Of a stretch of 62,025 nucleotides of DNA, positions 44,273-54,180 are shown one piece after another. Position 1 is the stretch's first letter. Each line of letters starts with the position of its first letter. The translations under genes were made by a program, and so were the position numbers. The DNA is from an uncultured Gammaproteobacteria bacterium (lineage in GTDB: Bacteria; Pseudomonadota; Gammaproteobacteria; Pseudomonadales; Azotimanducaceae). The stretch spans positions 1 to 62,025 of the forward strand of contig CAJXBG010000010.1 of NCBI GenBank assembly GCA_913050215.1, in the 5' to 3' direction. The notes beneath the pieces were generated by a model. That model was given only the letters and a program-made list of their open reading frames with translations, was not told the DNA's origin and searched no databases.

Positions 44273-45003
44273 TTCGAGACAGCGTTCTTTTAACGAGGGC
44301 TGGTGGAAATAATACAAAATTTGCGACAGCGCTCGATGAAATATCATTAAAGCTCCTGCACAGGCCAGTGCTTCAGATTGAGCCTGTAGACATCGGTGCT
44401 CGCTGTCTAGAAAACATTGAAAATCTGGATCTTTACGATCACATTATTTTTATCAGCACCAATTCAGTCATTTACGGATTAGGTCCCTTAATGGATAGGT
44501 GGCCGCAATGGCCGGTCAAGCTGAAGTGGTTTGCGGTGGGAGACTCGACAGCCAACCAACTTCGAGACACTGGCATCGCGCCGATTGTTCCTCAAAAATA
44601 TTCGTCCGAAGGATTACTTGAACTGCCCTGGCTTAAGTCTATTCAGCAACAGCGCGTGCTGATTGTGCGAGGGGTCGGTGGCCGGGAGACACTCAAGCAA
44701 GCGCTGATCAAGCGCGGCGCTGTCGTGGATTACCTCGAAGTCTATAAACGTTCGGAAAATCATTGGTCTGGAGAAATTGTCACGCCGTTTGAGGTCGATA
44801 AACTCCTCGCCACGATTGTCTATAGTGCTGAGAGCCTGATGATTTTTGACCGGCAGATCAGTGATGCGGTACGACATTTGCCGCTCTTGGTGCCATCGAG
44901 TCGCGTTGCAGGGATAGCGCGGGAACGGGGTTTCACAAGAGTTTTTGCTGTGCAGCCAAAGGATGAGGCGCTCATTGGCCAGTTGGTCGACCTCAAGAAC
45001 TGA
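44269..45003 (+). CDS. hemD: Uroporphyrinogen-III synthase
   Basis: Cyclises hydroxymethylbilane with inversion of ring D. TTG at 44269 overlaps the hemC stop (TTGA); no better start was seen. The 244-residue protein is poorly conserved, as is normal for HemD, but shows VLLTRAGGNN at the start, IIFISTNSVIYGL, WFAVGDSTANQL, the VLIVRGVGGRETLKQAL strand-turn, and YLEVYKRSE. Its position after hemC supports the call. Confidence 0.9.
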   Translation: MIRDSVLLTRAGGNNTKFATALDEISLKLLHRPVLQIEPVDIGARCLENIENLDLYDHIIFISTNSVIYGLGPLMDRWPQWPVKLKWFAVGDSTANQLRDTGIAPIVPQKYSSEGLLELPWLKSIQQQRVLIVRGVGGRETLKQALIKRGAVVDYLEVYKRSENHWSGEIVTPFEVDKLLATIVYSAESLMIFDRQISDAVRHLPLLVPSSRVAGIARERGFTRVFAVQPKDEALIGQLVDLKN

Positions 45004-45118
45004 AAGGCGGTAGGAGTCAGGACTTACATTCTAGTGGGCATCGTGGGCGACGTAAGTGGTATTATCAACACGACAAGCGAACCCACCCTTCCCCGGCATG
45101 TAAATAGAGCAGATCAAA

Positions 45119-46435
45119 ATGACAAGGAAAAAACCAACCGAAAAGGGTGGCAGTGGACAAAAGCCAGCATCTGGAAATGCTAACCGTGTATTGACTGAGG
45201 AGGGCTCTGATATCGATAAGAGGCTCGATGAAGCATTTACTCAATTGGAGAAACAATCCGACGATATTCCGTCATCCAATTCTGGCAGTAAGAATAGTCA
45301 AACGTCGAACACGGGTTCGGTGTCTACTGTGACAGAAAACAAAGCTAATACAGATGGGTCAACTAAAAGAGGGGCTGGCCTAATTGTCAGCTTTGGCATG
45401 TTGATTTCGATTCTTGCGCTTGTCGTCGCGGGATACGCGGCGTATTTGATCTACGAAAGCAATAGCGAACTGAAAGACGCTCGTACTTCGGTTCGGTCGC
45501 TGGAGACTGAACTAGCAAACCTGAAGAGGACATCAGATCAGAAAATTGAGCAATTATCAGTAGTACTGGAGCAAACAACTGCCTCGATCGCGCAAACTCG
45601 TGAAGCCGAGAACACTGCTATCGCAGATTTAGGGGCATCTTTTGAGGTTGCCACTGAGCAATTGCGAACAGAACTGAGAGCCGAGCTCAATGAGGGGCTT
45701 GGAACGAGCGGCGAAGACTGGTTGTTGGCGGAGGTTGAATATTTAATTCGGCTAGCAAATCAGCGAGTGCTGATGGAAAGAGACGTCAGCGGTGCACTGT
45801 CTTTGCTCAGCTCTGCGGATGAAATTGTTGAGCAGACCTCTGGAATCGCCGCGTACGAGTTAAGAGAGTCGCTTGCATACGATATCGCAAATTTGAAAGC
45901 TGTATCTGATCTTGATACCGACGGTATTTTTCTATCCTTGTCTGCTATGGCGTCTCAGGTTCCGGAATTGCGTCGCAAACAACCTGAGTTGAGTTCACCT
46001 AGACCGACTCAGGTTGAGAATGGTGAAGCGCAAAATTTTTACCAACAGTTTATTTCTTTGGTGAGTAATATTTTTGGTCGTGTATTGAATTCTGTTGACT
46101 ATAGAAGAGACGGCGTCGCAATCACGCCGTTGCTGCCGCCTAAAGAGGAATATTATCTTCGACAAAATCTGATCTTGAAGTTCGAGATGGCGCAATTGGC
46201 ACTGTTGCGTAACGATCAACCGGTATATCACACCTCGTTGTCGGAAGCTAAATTGTGGATTGTTAACCATTTTATAGAAACAGACCCGAGAACAATTGCG
46301 CTTGTTACCTCGCTGGATCAGTTGATGGAGGTAGAGGTAGATAGATCCTTGCCTAATATATCTGGTTCCCTTCGAGCTGTCCGAGGACTCTTGAATACGT
46401 TGCACCAACAGGATAGCCGTGGTGCAGAGAAATGA
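45119..46435 (+). CDS. hemX: HemX-like membrane protein of the hem operon
   Basis: Inner-membrane protein of 438 residues, often annotated as an uroporphyrinogen-III C-methyltransferase but lacking the SAM-binding methyltransferase fold. The first 85 residues are polar, low-complexity and Ser/Asn/Lys-rich. One membrane helix follows (about 88-110, LIVSFGMLISILALVVAGYAAY), then a coiled coil (about 118-200) and an alpha-helical periplasmic domain with DWLLAEVEYLIRLANQR. This matches HemX. The role is unknown; it may scaffold heme enzymes. Overlaps hemY by 4 nt. Confidence 0.88.
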   Translation: MTRKKPTEKGGSGQKPASGNANRVLTEEGSDIDKRLDEAFTQLEKQSDDIPSSNSGSKNSQTSNTGSVSTVTENKANTDGSTKRGAGLIVSFGMLISILALVVAGYAAYLIYESNSELKDARTSVRSLETELANLKRTSDQKIEQLSVVLEQTTASIAQTREAENTAIADLGASFEVATEQLRTELRAELNEGLGTSGEDWLLAEVEYLIRLANQRVLMERDVSGALSLLSSADEIVEQTSGIAAYELRESLAYDIANLKAVSDLDTDGIFLSLSAMASQVPELRRKQPELSSPRPTQVENGEAQNFYQQFISLVSNIFGRVLNSVDYRRDGVAITPLLPPKEEYYLRQNLILKFEMAQLALLRNDQPVYHTSLSEAKLWIVNHFIETDPRTIALVTSLDQLMEVEVDRSLPNISGSLRAVRGLLNTLHQQDSRGAEK

Positions 46436-47580
46436 AACGTCGATTGATCATATTGCTCATCGTCATTGTTGCCGCGGGATGGATAGGAACCTTGGTTGCC
46501 CGAGATCCTGGCTATGTTTTGATTTCCTACGACGGCGCCACTATCCAGACGGGCTTCTGGGTGCTGATTGGTGGGTTGGGCTTATCGGTTGTAGGAGGCT
46601 ATTACCTATTGAAGTTTTTCGGTGTCGCGTCGAGGTCTGCAACCTACTACCGGCGTTGGCAGGGAGAACGAAAGCTTCAAAAGTCTATTCAGCTGACCCA
46701 AAAAGGTTTGATATTTTTGCAGGAAGGAACTCATGACCGTGCATTGAAGTTTCTGGTGAGTGGAGCAGAGAACAGCGAAAATCCAGGGATTAATTATATT
46801 TCTGCTGCAGATGCAGCAGACCAGTTGGGCAATGCAGAACTACGAGAGCAAAACCTCCGGCTTGCTAGAGAATCAGATAAGGAAATGAATCTTGCAGCAA
46901 TGGTTGCTGAAGCAAAAATGTGCACCCGAAGGGCCGATTGGCAAAAATGCATCGCAAGCCTCAAGGGTGCGCCGGACAATGATGTTGTGCTTGAACTCAA
47001 AAAGAACGCACTATTGCAGCTAGGGTCTTGGCAAGCGTTATCTGACTTGATGCCTGCCCTAAGAAAAACGGTAGTTGATCGGCAAGCGCAGAAAGAATTC
47101 GAAAAGCATGTGGCGCTACAGCGACTTGGTGCACCGGGAAATACCGATGATGGCGTCGTCATCATTTACAAGAAACTGGCTGACGATCTGAAAAGTAACA
47201 CTGAAATAGTATTAACATTCTGCGATGCGGTAGATGACGAAGTTGAAATTGAGTTAGTACTTCGAAATGCTGTTAAAAAAGAGTGGCGAGACCAACTCGT
47301 GGTTCGCTACGGAGACGCTACGCGTGAAACGGTAACGCGAAGGCTAAAGGTTGCTGAAGGCTGGAACAAAAATCACAGCGATGACTATGCTCTACATCTT
47401 TGTTTGGCTCAACTCAACGAACAAGCAGGCAATAAGGAGCAGGCAATGGCTTCGTATCAACAGAGTATTGCGATCAGAGAGACCAGATTAGCAAATGAGC
47501 GGCTAGCGTTTCTCTTTGCTTTCGAGGGAGATTACAAGAAGAGCAATGAGCTTCTCAGAACGGCTCTGTCGCTTGTCTAG
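46432..47580 (+). CDS. hemY: HemY-like TPR membrane protein
   Basis: 382-residue inner-membrane protein of the gammaproteobacterial HemY_N family (not the protoporphyrinogen oxidase of Bacillus). Two N-terminal helices (about 3-22 and 40-63) with the conserved ARDPGYVLISYDGATIQT between them are characteristic. The remainder is helical with TPR-like repeats (for example ALRLARES-like units and the C-terminal LCLAQLNEQAGNKEQAMASY). The role is uncertain; a link to porphyrin metabolism comes from the operon. Its start overlaps hemX. Confidence 0.9.
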   Translation: MKRRLIILLIVIVAAGWIGTLVARDPGYVLISYDGATIQTGFWVLIGGLGLSVVGGYYLLKFFGVASRSATYYRRWQGERKLQKSIQLTQKGLIFLQEGTHDRALKFLVSGAENSENPGINYISAADAADQLGNAELREQNLRLARESDKEMNLAAMVAEAKMCTRRADWQKCIASLKGAPDNDVVLELKKNALLQLGSWQALSDLMPALRKTVVDRQAQKEFEKHVALQRLGAPGNTDDGVVIIYKKLADDLKSNTEIVLTFCDAVDDEVEIELVLRNAVKKEWRDQLVVRYGDATRETVTRRLKVAEGWNKNHSDDYALHLCLAQLNEQAGNKEQAMASYQQSIAIRETRLANERLAFLFAFEGDYKKSNELLRTALSLV

Positions 47581-47608
47581 CTAATACAACGCTCGCAGCC
47601 ATGCAGCG

Positions 47609-48739
47609 CTAGTCTCCTTTGAAACCATCAAAAAATTCGGTGAAACCGGCGGGCGCGTACGGACCGATAACCAGTTGCTCTAGCACGCCGATGCCTTCAT
47701 TTTCTCCATCTGTCGCTTTGACGACTTGTTGGACATGCACATTCTCTTTAGCAAGCAGATCCAGCTGATTGGTTTCAAAAGACTCGCCGCCGATTGCAAG
47801 TTCTCCCTTCCAGAAACCCTGGCCCCATTCAGGGTGCAAATAACCAAGTCCCTTCATCTGAAACTTAAGTATTGGTTCGAGATGAATAGTACGTTTTTCT
47901 CCTTGAAGGTTAATCAGGTCAATCTCTGCTGAGGAAGCCAAGCGAGTGGCTGGGTGATACTTGACTCGGTGAATGGCGGTGGCCATCCGCTCATCTTGGG
48001 GTTCCGCTGTATCGGGTATATCGGCTTCTGATTTGTGCAGTGGTGCTGTTAATCCTTCGCGAACCAGCGCCTCGCCTTTTGTGCCATCGAAGAATATAGC
48101 GTGGGATACATGATCCTTCCAGAATAACGGCGCCCAGAGAAAGAAAATGCCGCCAGGCGCAGATGGCGCGCTGCCGGTTTCCGGCGCACCAATGCCGCGA
48201 ACGCCCCATGAGCGATCCTTTGTGCCGTGGCAAACCGATGCTTCGACGTTGATTTTCCCATCGGGGTGCGAGAGGTGACCAGACCAGAATCCAAATTGAT
48301 CAAATCGGGTGGCATCCATTGTTCTCCGAGCACCTTGCCACAAGGTCTGTCTGTTTTCCTGGATGGGTGCCGTTCGTGAAGAGAACACCAGGTCGCAGGT
48401 TAAGCCACTCTCATTTTCTTCCAGAGTCACCCTCGTTTTGCGCATGGGTTCCAGTACTTCAATTTTAAAAGGACCAACCGTCATCTCGGTTCTTTCCAAA
48501 GGTGCTCTCCGCGATCCATAGAAGCAGTGTTGGCGGCCATTTCTTTCGACAACGCTAAAAGCGCAATCCATGATCCCGAGGTAGGGATAAATCGCCATGC
48601 CGATGCCAAAATAATAAGCACCATCCGCAGAATAACCATTGAACCAAGTTCGGTCATAAAATCTTCTGTCGGAGGTTTCTGGGTGAGCGATAGGTTCTGG
48701 GGTCTGATGAACAGGATAGTCGTCAAGTCTGTTAAGCAT
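47609..48739 (-). CDS. Uncharacterised 376-residue protein, possibly lipocalin-like
   Basis: Not recognised with confidence. No signal peptide or membrane helix is visible. It is rich in Gly, Trp, Tyr and Phe with alternating hydrophobic strands, as in AttH/CrtC-type (hydroxyneurosporene hydratase or tocopherol-cyclase-like) beta-barrel proteins. Notable segments are DRRFYDRTWFNGYSADGAYY near the start, FDQFGFWSGHLSHPDGKI, HGTKDRSWGVRGIG and LGYLHPEWGQGFWKGEL. The conserved-looking Trp, His and Asp residues could line a ligand pocket. It is a single gene convergent to hemY, with a 91-bp gap to the flavin reductase stop, so it might be read with that gene. Confidence 0.75.
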   Translation of the reverse strand: MLNRLDDYPVHQTPEPIAHPETSDRRFYDRTWFNGYSADGAYYFGIGMAIYPYLGIMDCAFSVVERNGRQHCFYGSRRAPLERTEMTVGPFKIEVLEPMRKTRVTLEENESGLTCDLVFSSRTAPIQENRQTLWQGARRTMDATRFDQFGFWSGHLSHPDGKINVEASVCHGTKDRSWGVRGIGAPETGSAPSAPGGIFFLWAPLFWKDHVSHAIFFDGTKGEALVREGLTAPLHKSEADIPDTAEPQDERMATAIHRVKYHPATRLASSAEIDLINLQGEKRTIHLEPILKFQMKGLGYLHPEWGQGFWKGELAIGGESFETNQLDLLAKENVHVQQVVKATDGENEGIGVLEQLVIGPYAPAGFTEFFDGFKGD

Positions 48740-48830
48740 GATAAGTGACCGATAGATGAAAATTAAAACCTATCACACCAGATTCACCGGCGCATGGTTT
48801 AAGTTTAAATCGAGGTTGGATACTTAAGAA

Positions 48831-49550
48831 TTAGCTGCGCGGCGCGTAGGAAAAAACGTCGGAAGACATGTTTTTTTCGGGCATGCCTCGCTCGACGAAC
48901 CGATCGAGCGTCGCATAGACCATGCCGGGCGATCCTCCCACGATGACAGAAACTTCTTCGAGGTTCGAGAAGTCTTCCAGCACGGCATCGGGTACCAATC
49001 CTGTTCGACCCTGCCAATCAGGTGATGTATTGGGTTCGCTGACAACGGGTATAAAATGAAAGTTCTGGTTCACCTTTTCCCATTCCCGGCATAATTGAGC
49101 AAGGTAGAGATCAGAGTCAGCAATAACGCCCCAGTAGAGATATGTTGGCTCGGAAATGACGTCCGCAGCAAGATGTTCGATGATACTTTTCATTTGCGTA
49201 ATGCCGGTACTAGCCGCCATAAGTATCAGGGTACCCTTGGGTGCTTGCTCGACATAACAGTCGCCTATTGGAAGTTCTATTTCTAGCGTCGTTGCTTCAT
49301 CAAGTAATTTTTCAATTTCGACAGAGTCATCAGAACCTGGCGTTGGTTTGATATGCAACTCAACCTTTCCTTTAAGTTCAGGCGGGCTCGCAATCGAGAA
49401 AGGGCAAAGTTTTTCAGCCAGTACAACATTAAGGTATTGACCAGCTTTGAACGTAAGGCGCGCACTTCCATCAGGAAGGGAAAGAATTACTCGCCTAGTG
49501 TCGTGATTAAGGTAATCAATAGATTCAATTGCGCAGACAAATCGATTCAC
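48831..49550 (-). CDS. NAD(P)H-flavin/ferredoxin reductase-family oxidoreductase
   Basis: 239-residue FAD-binding reductase of the ferredoxin-NADP+ reductase superfamily, lacking a 2Fe-2S domain. FKAGQYLNVVL and CPFSIASPPE form the flavin-binding barrel (RxYS-like), GDCYVE is the phosphate-binding segment, and LILMAASTGITQMKSII plus YLYWGVI mark the NAD(P)-binding domain, ending with VIVGGSPGMVYATLD. It resembles Fre/LuxG-type flavin reductases. It lies 22 bp downstream of rho; in Pseudomonas, as I recall, ubiD lies between them, but not here. The electron acceptor is unknown. Confidence 0.88.
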   Translation of the reverse strand: MNRFVCAIESIDYLNHDTRRVILSLPDGSARLTFKAGQYLNVVLAEKLCPFSIASPPELKGKVELHIKPTPGSDDSVEIEKLLDEATTLEIELPIGDCYVEQAPKGTLILMAASTGITQMKSIIEHLAADVISEPTYLYWGVIADSDLYLAQLCREWEKVNQNFHFIPVVSEPNTSPDWQGRTGLVPDAVLEDFSNLEEVSVIVGGSPGMVYATLDRFVERGMPEKNMSSDVFSYAPRS

Positions 49551-49572
49551 AACCGCCCTTCCCTATCGCTTC

Positions 49573-50832
49573 TTACTTGCGTTTCATAGAGGCAAAGAAT
49601 TCTTCGTTTGATTTTGATTTTTTCATCCGTTCTAACAGGAATTCGATGGCAGCAAGATCATCCATTTCGTGCAGTAATTTACGAAGAATCCAGGCTTTTT
49701 GTAGTTCCTCCTCTGACATCAGCAGATCTTCCCGACGAGTGCCCGAGCGTCTGATATTAATGGCCGGGTAAACTCGTTTTTCGGCAATTTTGCGTTCAAG
49801 GTGTAATTCCTGATTACCGGTGCCTTTAAACTCTTCGTAGATGACTTCATCCATTTTTGAACCGGTGTCGACAAGACAGGTTGCGATAATCGTCAAGGAG
49901 CCGCCCTCTTCTATATTTCTTGCAGCACCGAAGAATCGCTTGGGTCGTTCCAACGCATGAGCATCAACGCCACCGGTAAGTACTTTGCCAGAGGCAGGAA
50001 TAACCGTATTGTAGGCTCTCGCAAGGCGAGTGATGGAGTCCAGCAGAATAATGACATCGCGTTTGTGTTCTACCAACCGCTTTGCTTTTTCTATAACCAT
50101 CTCGCTAACTTGGACGTGTCGTGATGGTGGTTCATCAAAGGTGCTTGCAACAACCTCACCCCTGACAGAGCGCTGCATTTCCGTTACCTCTTCAGGGCGT
50201 TCGTCGATGAGCAACACAATGAGGTCACACTCAGGGTTGTTGCGCGATATTGATTGTGCGATGTTCTGAAGAATGAGTGTTTTACCGGCTTTTGGCGGTG
50301 AAACGATCAATCCTCTTTGCCCTTTGCCGATGGGCGATGTCAGGTCAATGATTCGGGCTGTTAAGTCTTCGGTACTGCCGTTGCCGGCTTCTAACAATAA
50401 TGGCGAGTCCGGAAATAACGGTGTCAGGTTTTCGAAAAGTATCTTGTTCTTTGATTCTGAAGGATCGGTGTAGTTGATCTGATCAACCTTCAGGAGTGCA
50501 AAATACCTTTCGCTATCTTTAGGCGGCCTGATCTTTCCTGACACGCTGTCGCCTGTGCGTAAATTGAAGCGTCTGATCTGACTTGGTGACACATAGATAT
50601 CGTCTGGTCCCGCGAGGTATGAGCTATCGGCTGAACGTAGGAACCCAAATCCATCTTGGAGAATTTCAAGGGTGCCGTCTCCGTAGATCGCCTCTCCGCC
50701 TTTGGCGTGTTTTCTTAGCACGCTGGCGATGATTTCCTGTTTCCTGGATCTGCCCAGGTTGTCCATACCCATTTCATGGGCGATTTCAAGAAGTTCGGGT
50801 ATTGGCTTGGATTTAAGATCGGTAAGATTCAT
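49573..50832 (-). CDS. rho: Transcription termination factor Rho
   Basis: RNA-dependent hexameric helicase/ATPase ending transcription. 419 residues, the same as E. coli. The N-terminal helix bundle starts [15 protein letters not shown]; the cold-shock-like primary RNA-binding site contains [17 protein letters not shown]; Walker A is SPPKAGKT, Walker [14 protein letters not shown], and the R loop [20 protein letters not shown] with the Q-loop region after it. A 379-bp gap with a 12-bp hairpin separates it from trxA. Confidence 0.98.
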   Translation of the reverse strand: MNLTDLKSKPIPELLEIAHEMGMDNLGRSRKQEIIASVLRKHAKGGEAIYGDGTLEILQDGFGFLRSADSSYLAGPDDIYVSPSQIRRFNLRTGDSVSGKIRPPKDSERYFALLKVDQINYTDPSESKNKILFENLTPLFPDSPLLLEAGNGSTEDLTARIIDLTSPIGKGQRGLIVSPPKAGKTLILQNIAQSISRNNPECDLIVLLIDERPEEVTEMQRSVRGEVVASTFDEPPSRHVQVSEMVIEKAKRLVEHKRDVIILLDSITRLARAYNTVIPASGKVLTGGVDAHALERPKRFFGAARNIEEGGSLTIIATCLVDTGSKMDEVIYEEFKGTGNQELHLERKIAEKRVYPAINIRRSGTRREDLLMSEEELQKAWILRKLLHEMDDLAAIEFLLERMKKSKSNEEFFASMKRK

Positions 50833-51211
50833 AGGTTCACTTGTTTGATTAAACTTTTATGGAATGGCGTTAGTGTGCAAAAAGCACAAGAAAGAAATTG
50901 GGTTTTTAGAACAGGAAGAGGACTTATTGTTAGGTAAGTTTACTTTGTTAGTTTGAGGTTAATGTGAGCAGGAAATATGTTTTCGCAATGCCGTTAGATG
51001 TTTCAAGGTTTTTCACAGAATGTTGCGAGAAAATGCTGTGAGAGGCAGCGTGATATTACGTTAATTTCTGCTCAATAAGTCGAACGATGTGTAAATTGTC
51101 GCTTTTCTGGTCAGTTGTCAACGTTTTTTATGATTTTTATCTGCTGAATACCAAGCGGAAGATGTCTGCCGCTTGGTATTTTGTCAGTGTCGGATCCAAA
51201 TTTACGTGTAG
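50833..51211. other. 379-bp intergenic region between trxA and rho
   Basis: No gene was found. It contains a perfect 12-bp inverted repeat at 51147-51180, presumably at the 3' end of the trxA transcript, and AT-rich sequence closer to rho that must hold the rho promoter and leader. A small TGTGC/GCACA hairpin lies near 50874-50888. No rho leader peptide was recognised. Confidence 0.5.
51147..51180 (-). terminator. 12-bp perfect hairpin downstream of trxA
   Basis: AATACCAAGCGG (51147-51158) and CCGCTTGGTATT (51169-51180) pair perfectly around a 10-nt loop, 31 bp after the trxA stop on the minus strand. The T tract expected of an intrinsic terminator is weak in either direction, so attenuation between trxA and rho, or 3'-end protection, are alternatives. 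Confidence 0.55.
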
Positions 51212-51535
51212 CTAGATATTACTATCGAGGAATGCTGTGAGTTGGGATTTTGATAAAGCGCCAACTTTAGTGGCCTCGACTGCACCATTTTTAAACAGCA
51301 TTAGGGTTGGAATACCACGGATGCCATATTTGGGCGGGGTGTTCTCGTTAGCATCAATGTCGAGTTTGCAAATCTTCATTTTGCCGTTGTATTCCGTGGC
51401 AATTTCTTCCAAAACAGGTGCGATCACTTTGCATGGGCCGCACCACTCTGCCCAATAGTCAACGAGGACCGGGACATCGGAATTTAAAACTTCAGCATCA
51501 AATGTGTCATCGGACACGTGGCTAATATCAGACAT
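51212..51535 (-). CDS. trxA: Thioredoxin 1
   Basis: Cytosolic disulfide reductase. From ATG 51535 the product is 107 residues, as expected (E. coli 109); the frame extends upstream to 51649 but that part is unrelated. Active site [18 protein letters not shown] with the CGPC pair, [14 protein letters not shown] with the cis-Pro, and [16 protein letters not shown] are all intact. The trxA-rho neighbourhood is conserved across gammaproteobacteria. Confidence 0.97.
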   Translation of the reverse strand: MSDISHVSDDTFDAEVLNSDVPVLVDYWAEWCGPCKVIAPVLEEIATEYNGKMKICKLDIDANENTPPKYGIRGIPTLMLFKNGAVEATKVGALSKSQLTAFLDSNI

Positions 51536-51695
51536 TAATAAAATACTCCAAGTAAACGAGATTATAGGTGTGGTTTCTGCTGGCTCCTGACGAAATTTAA
51601 TGCGCACGAGCTGCATAGAACAATCGTGCGATATCCTAACTCGCAACATTCTCTAAGGGAATTGAATTTGATGGGAATTGTATAATAGTTCCGAT

Positions 51696-52712
<1,017 letters not shown>

Positions 52713-52840
52713 CTATCAAAGCGTGCAGTATAGCTTGGTTTGCGACAATGGTCTTAAAGCATCGTTTTTGTTAATTGACAGAAGATTGACTTGGGGTAAA
52801 GCAGCGAGTAAAACAAAAAGTGATAGATTCTCATTAATGA

Positions 52841-53059
52841 GCAAAGTCGGACCATGTCCCTCGAAAAAAGAATCGTAGCAACAACCTAGCTGCCGAACTT
52901 GCGGTCGCGCCAAGGCAAAGCAATCCTCTGCAAAAGTTAGCAGGTGCTGCTCGAGCATGCTTTTTGAATGAGGGGTTTCATAAGACTCGTCCGCAGGACA
53001 TCGCCAGAAAAACGGGTGTTGCAAGCGGCACCTTCTACTTTCAGGGCGTTACACTGTAA
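52841..53059 (+). pseudogene. TetR-family regulator fragment (broken)
   Basis: An open frame without an ATG covers 52841-53059. Its last third reads AGAARACFLNEGFHKTRPQD then IARKTGVASGTFYFQ, which is the helix-turn-helix of a TetR/AcrR regulator (compare FaekGF...IAraAGVskgtfY). Directly after FYFQ the frame turns to GVTL and stops at 53057-53059, where a TetR protein would continue with FxSKEAL and a ligand-binding domain of about 130 residues. None of that domain is found before the next gene at 53115. I read this as a decayed or truncated regulator that may once have controlled the adjoining ferritin-like/monooxygenase pair. Confidence 0.7.
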
Positions 53060-53114
53060 TTCAGTAGCAAACGTTTCCAAGGAATGAACAAAGAGCAATC
53101 GGAGAAGAAAGAAT

Positions 53115-54134
53115 ATGAGTAAGCGTGTTTACAGCCTGGTTGAAATAGAAGCGGAACATGAATACGCAACGCCTCACATTGAGTGTGGACTTAAGTTGCA
53201 CGGTGGATTTGATGCAGAAGGTCGCTATTTGTCGCCTAGAACTCAGAATCGTTGGCAGGCCATTGAAGCCTGGACAGCACAGCTGACAGACCAAAATGTG
53301 CCGATAGTGGAAGCAACAACAGATCTGCTCTCAGAGCCTAACTATCCGACAATTGATCAACAAATCTACTTGCTGGCAAGCGGAGTAGAGCAACCGTTGT
53401 GGGATTCTCTGACCATAACCGGAATTATAGAAGGTCGCGGAAAAGCTTTAGCCGATCTAGTTGCTCCTGACTTTCAGTCGATCATCAAAGAGGATATTTC
53501 AGACACAGCACTCGGTCATATGAACAAAGGGCTCTTGAGTAGCCACGGCTGGGATGAAGGCGGTCACCCTGCAAACGATACCGGAGGTCATGATGTCATG
53601 TGGTACGCGGTAAGGGATTTGATCTTTGGTAAGGACAAATTCCCTCTACCCGAGGCACCGGCAAGCATTGGTCGTGAAAAGGATGAGCGTGAAATAAGCG
53701 CAATAGGACCGGAATTCGAGGGTGTTATAGGCTTTCTCATGAATCTGCTGATGATTGAAGTCAGAGCCGAGAGAGCCTTTGATTTTTATGAAAAAGTGAT
53801 TGCCTCTGAAAAAACTTTCACAGACAAGCAAATCGAATCAAAACATGCAGTTGAACTTGTTAACAGAATTCGTCAGGACGAATCAGTACATGTGGCCTGG
53901 TTAAGAGTTGCCATCTCGGAGTTCAGAAATTCGACGGTGATAACGCTCGATGGCAGCGAGGTGATGGGAAGCGAGTTGCTTGACCCGGTATGGGCGCAGA
54001 TGGTGCAGTGGCATGGCGTTGATATGCACAGGGCAAACTATGACCGATTGCGCGCTGACCTTAAGGAGAAAATTTTAGCGGTGGAAAATGGTGAGAAGAT
54101 CTTCGAGAAATTTGACGCGATGACGAAACAATAG
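53115..54134 (+). CDS. Ferritin-like di-iron domain protein of unknown function
   Basis: 339-residue cytosolic protein with no signal peptide. Possible di-iron ligands follow the ferritin-like pattern: Glu106, an E-x2-H at 148-151 (DEGGH), Glu215 in LLMIEVRAERAF, and E-x2-H at 256-259 in RIRQDESVHVAWL, the last two in predicted long helices. I do not recognise a named family. It is transcribed with the LLM oxidoreductase 46 bp downstream, so the two may form one oxidation pathway on an unknown substrate. The upstream TetR fragment suggests past repression control. Confidence 0.7.
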   Translation: MSKRVYSLVEIEAEHEYATPHIECGLKLHGGFDAEGRYLSPRTQNRWQAIEAWTAQLTDQNVPIVEATTDLLSEPNYPTIDQQIYLLASGVEQPLWDSLTITGIIEGRGKALADLVAPDFQSIIKEDISDTALGHMNKGLLSSHGWDEGGHPANDTGGHDVMWYAVRDLIFGKDKFPLPEAPASIGREKDEREISAIGPEFEGVIGFLMNLLMIEVRAERAFDFYEKVIASEKTFTDKQIESKHAVELVNRIRQDESVHVAWLRVAISEFRNSTVITLDGSEVMGSELLDPVWAQMVQWHGVDMHRANYDRLRADLKEKILAVENGEKIFEKFDAMTKQ

Positions 54135-54180
54135 CGCGAAGCAAACGTTCGTATGACAGACAGTGAAGAGGGGAATAGCG

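Noticed and set aside
52716-53024. 102-codon minus-strand frame after hemB
   Set aside because: It is the antisense shadow of the TetR remnant, which has the recognisable motif.
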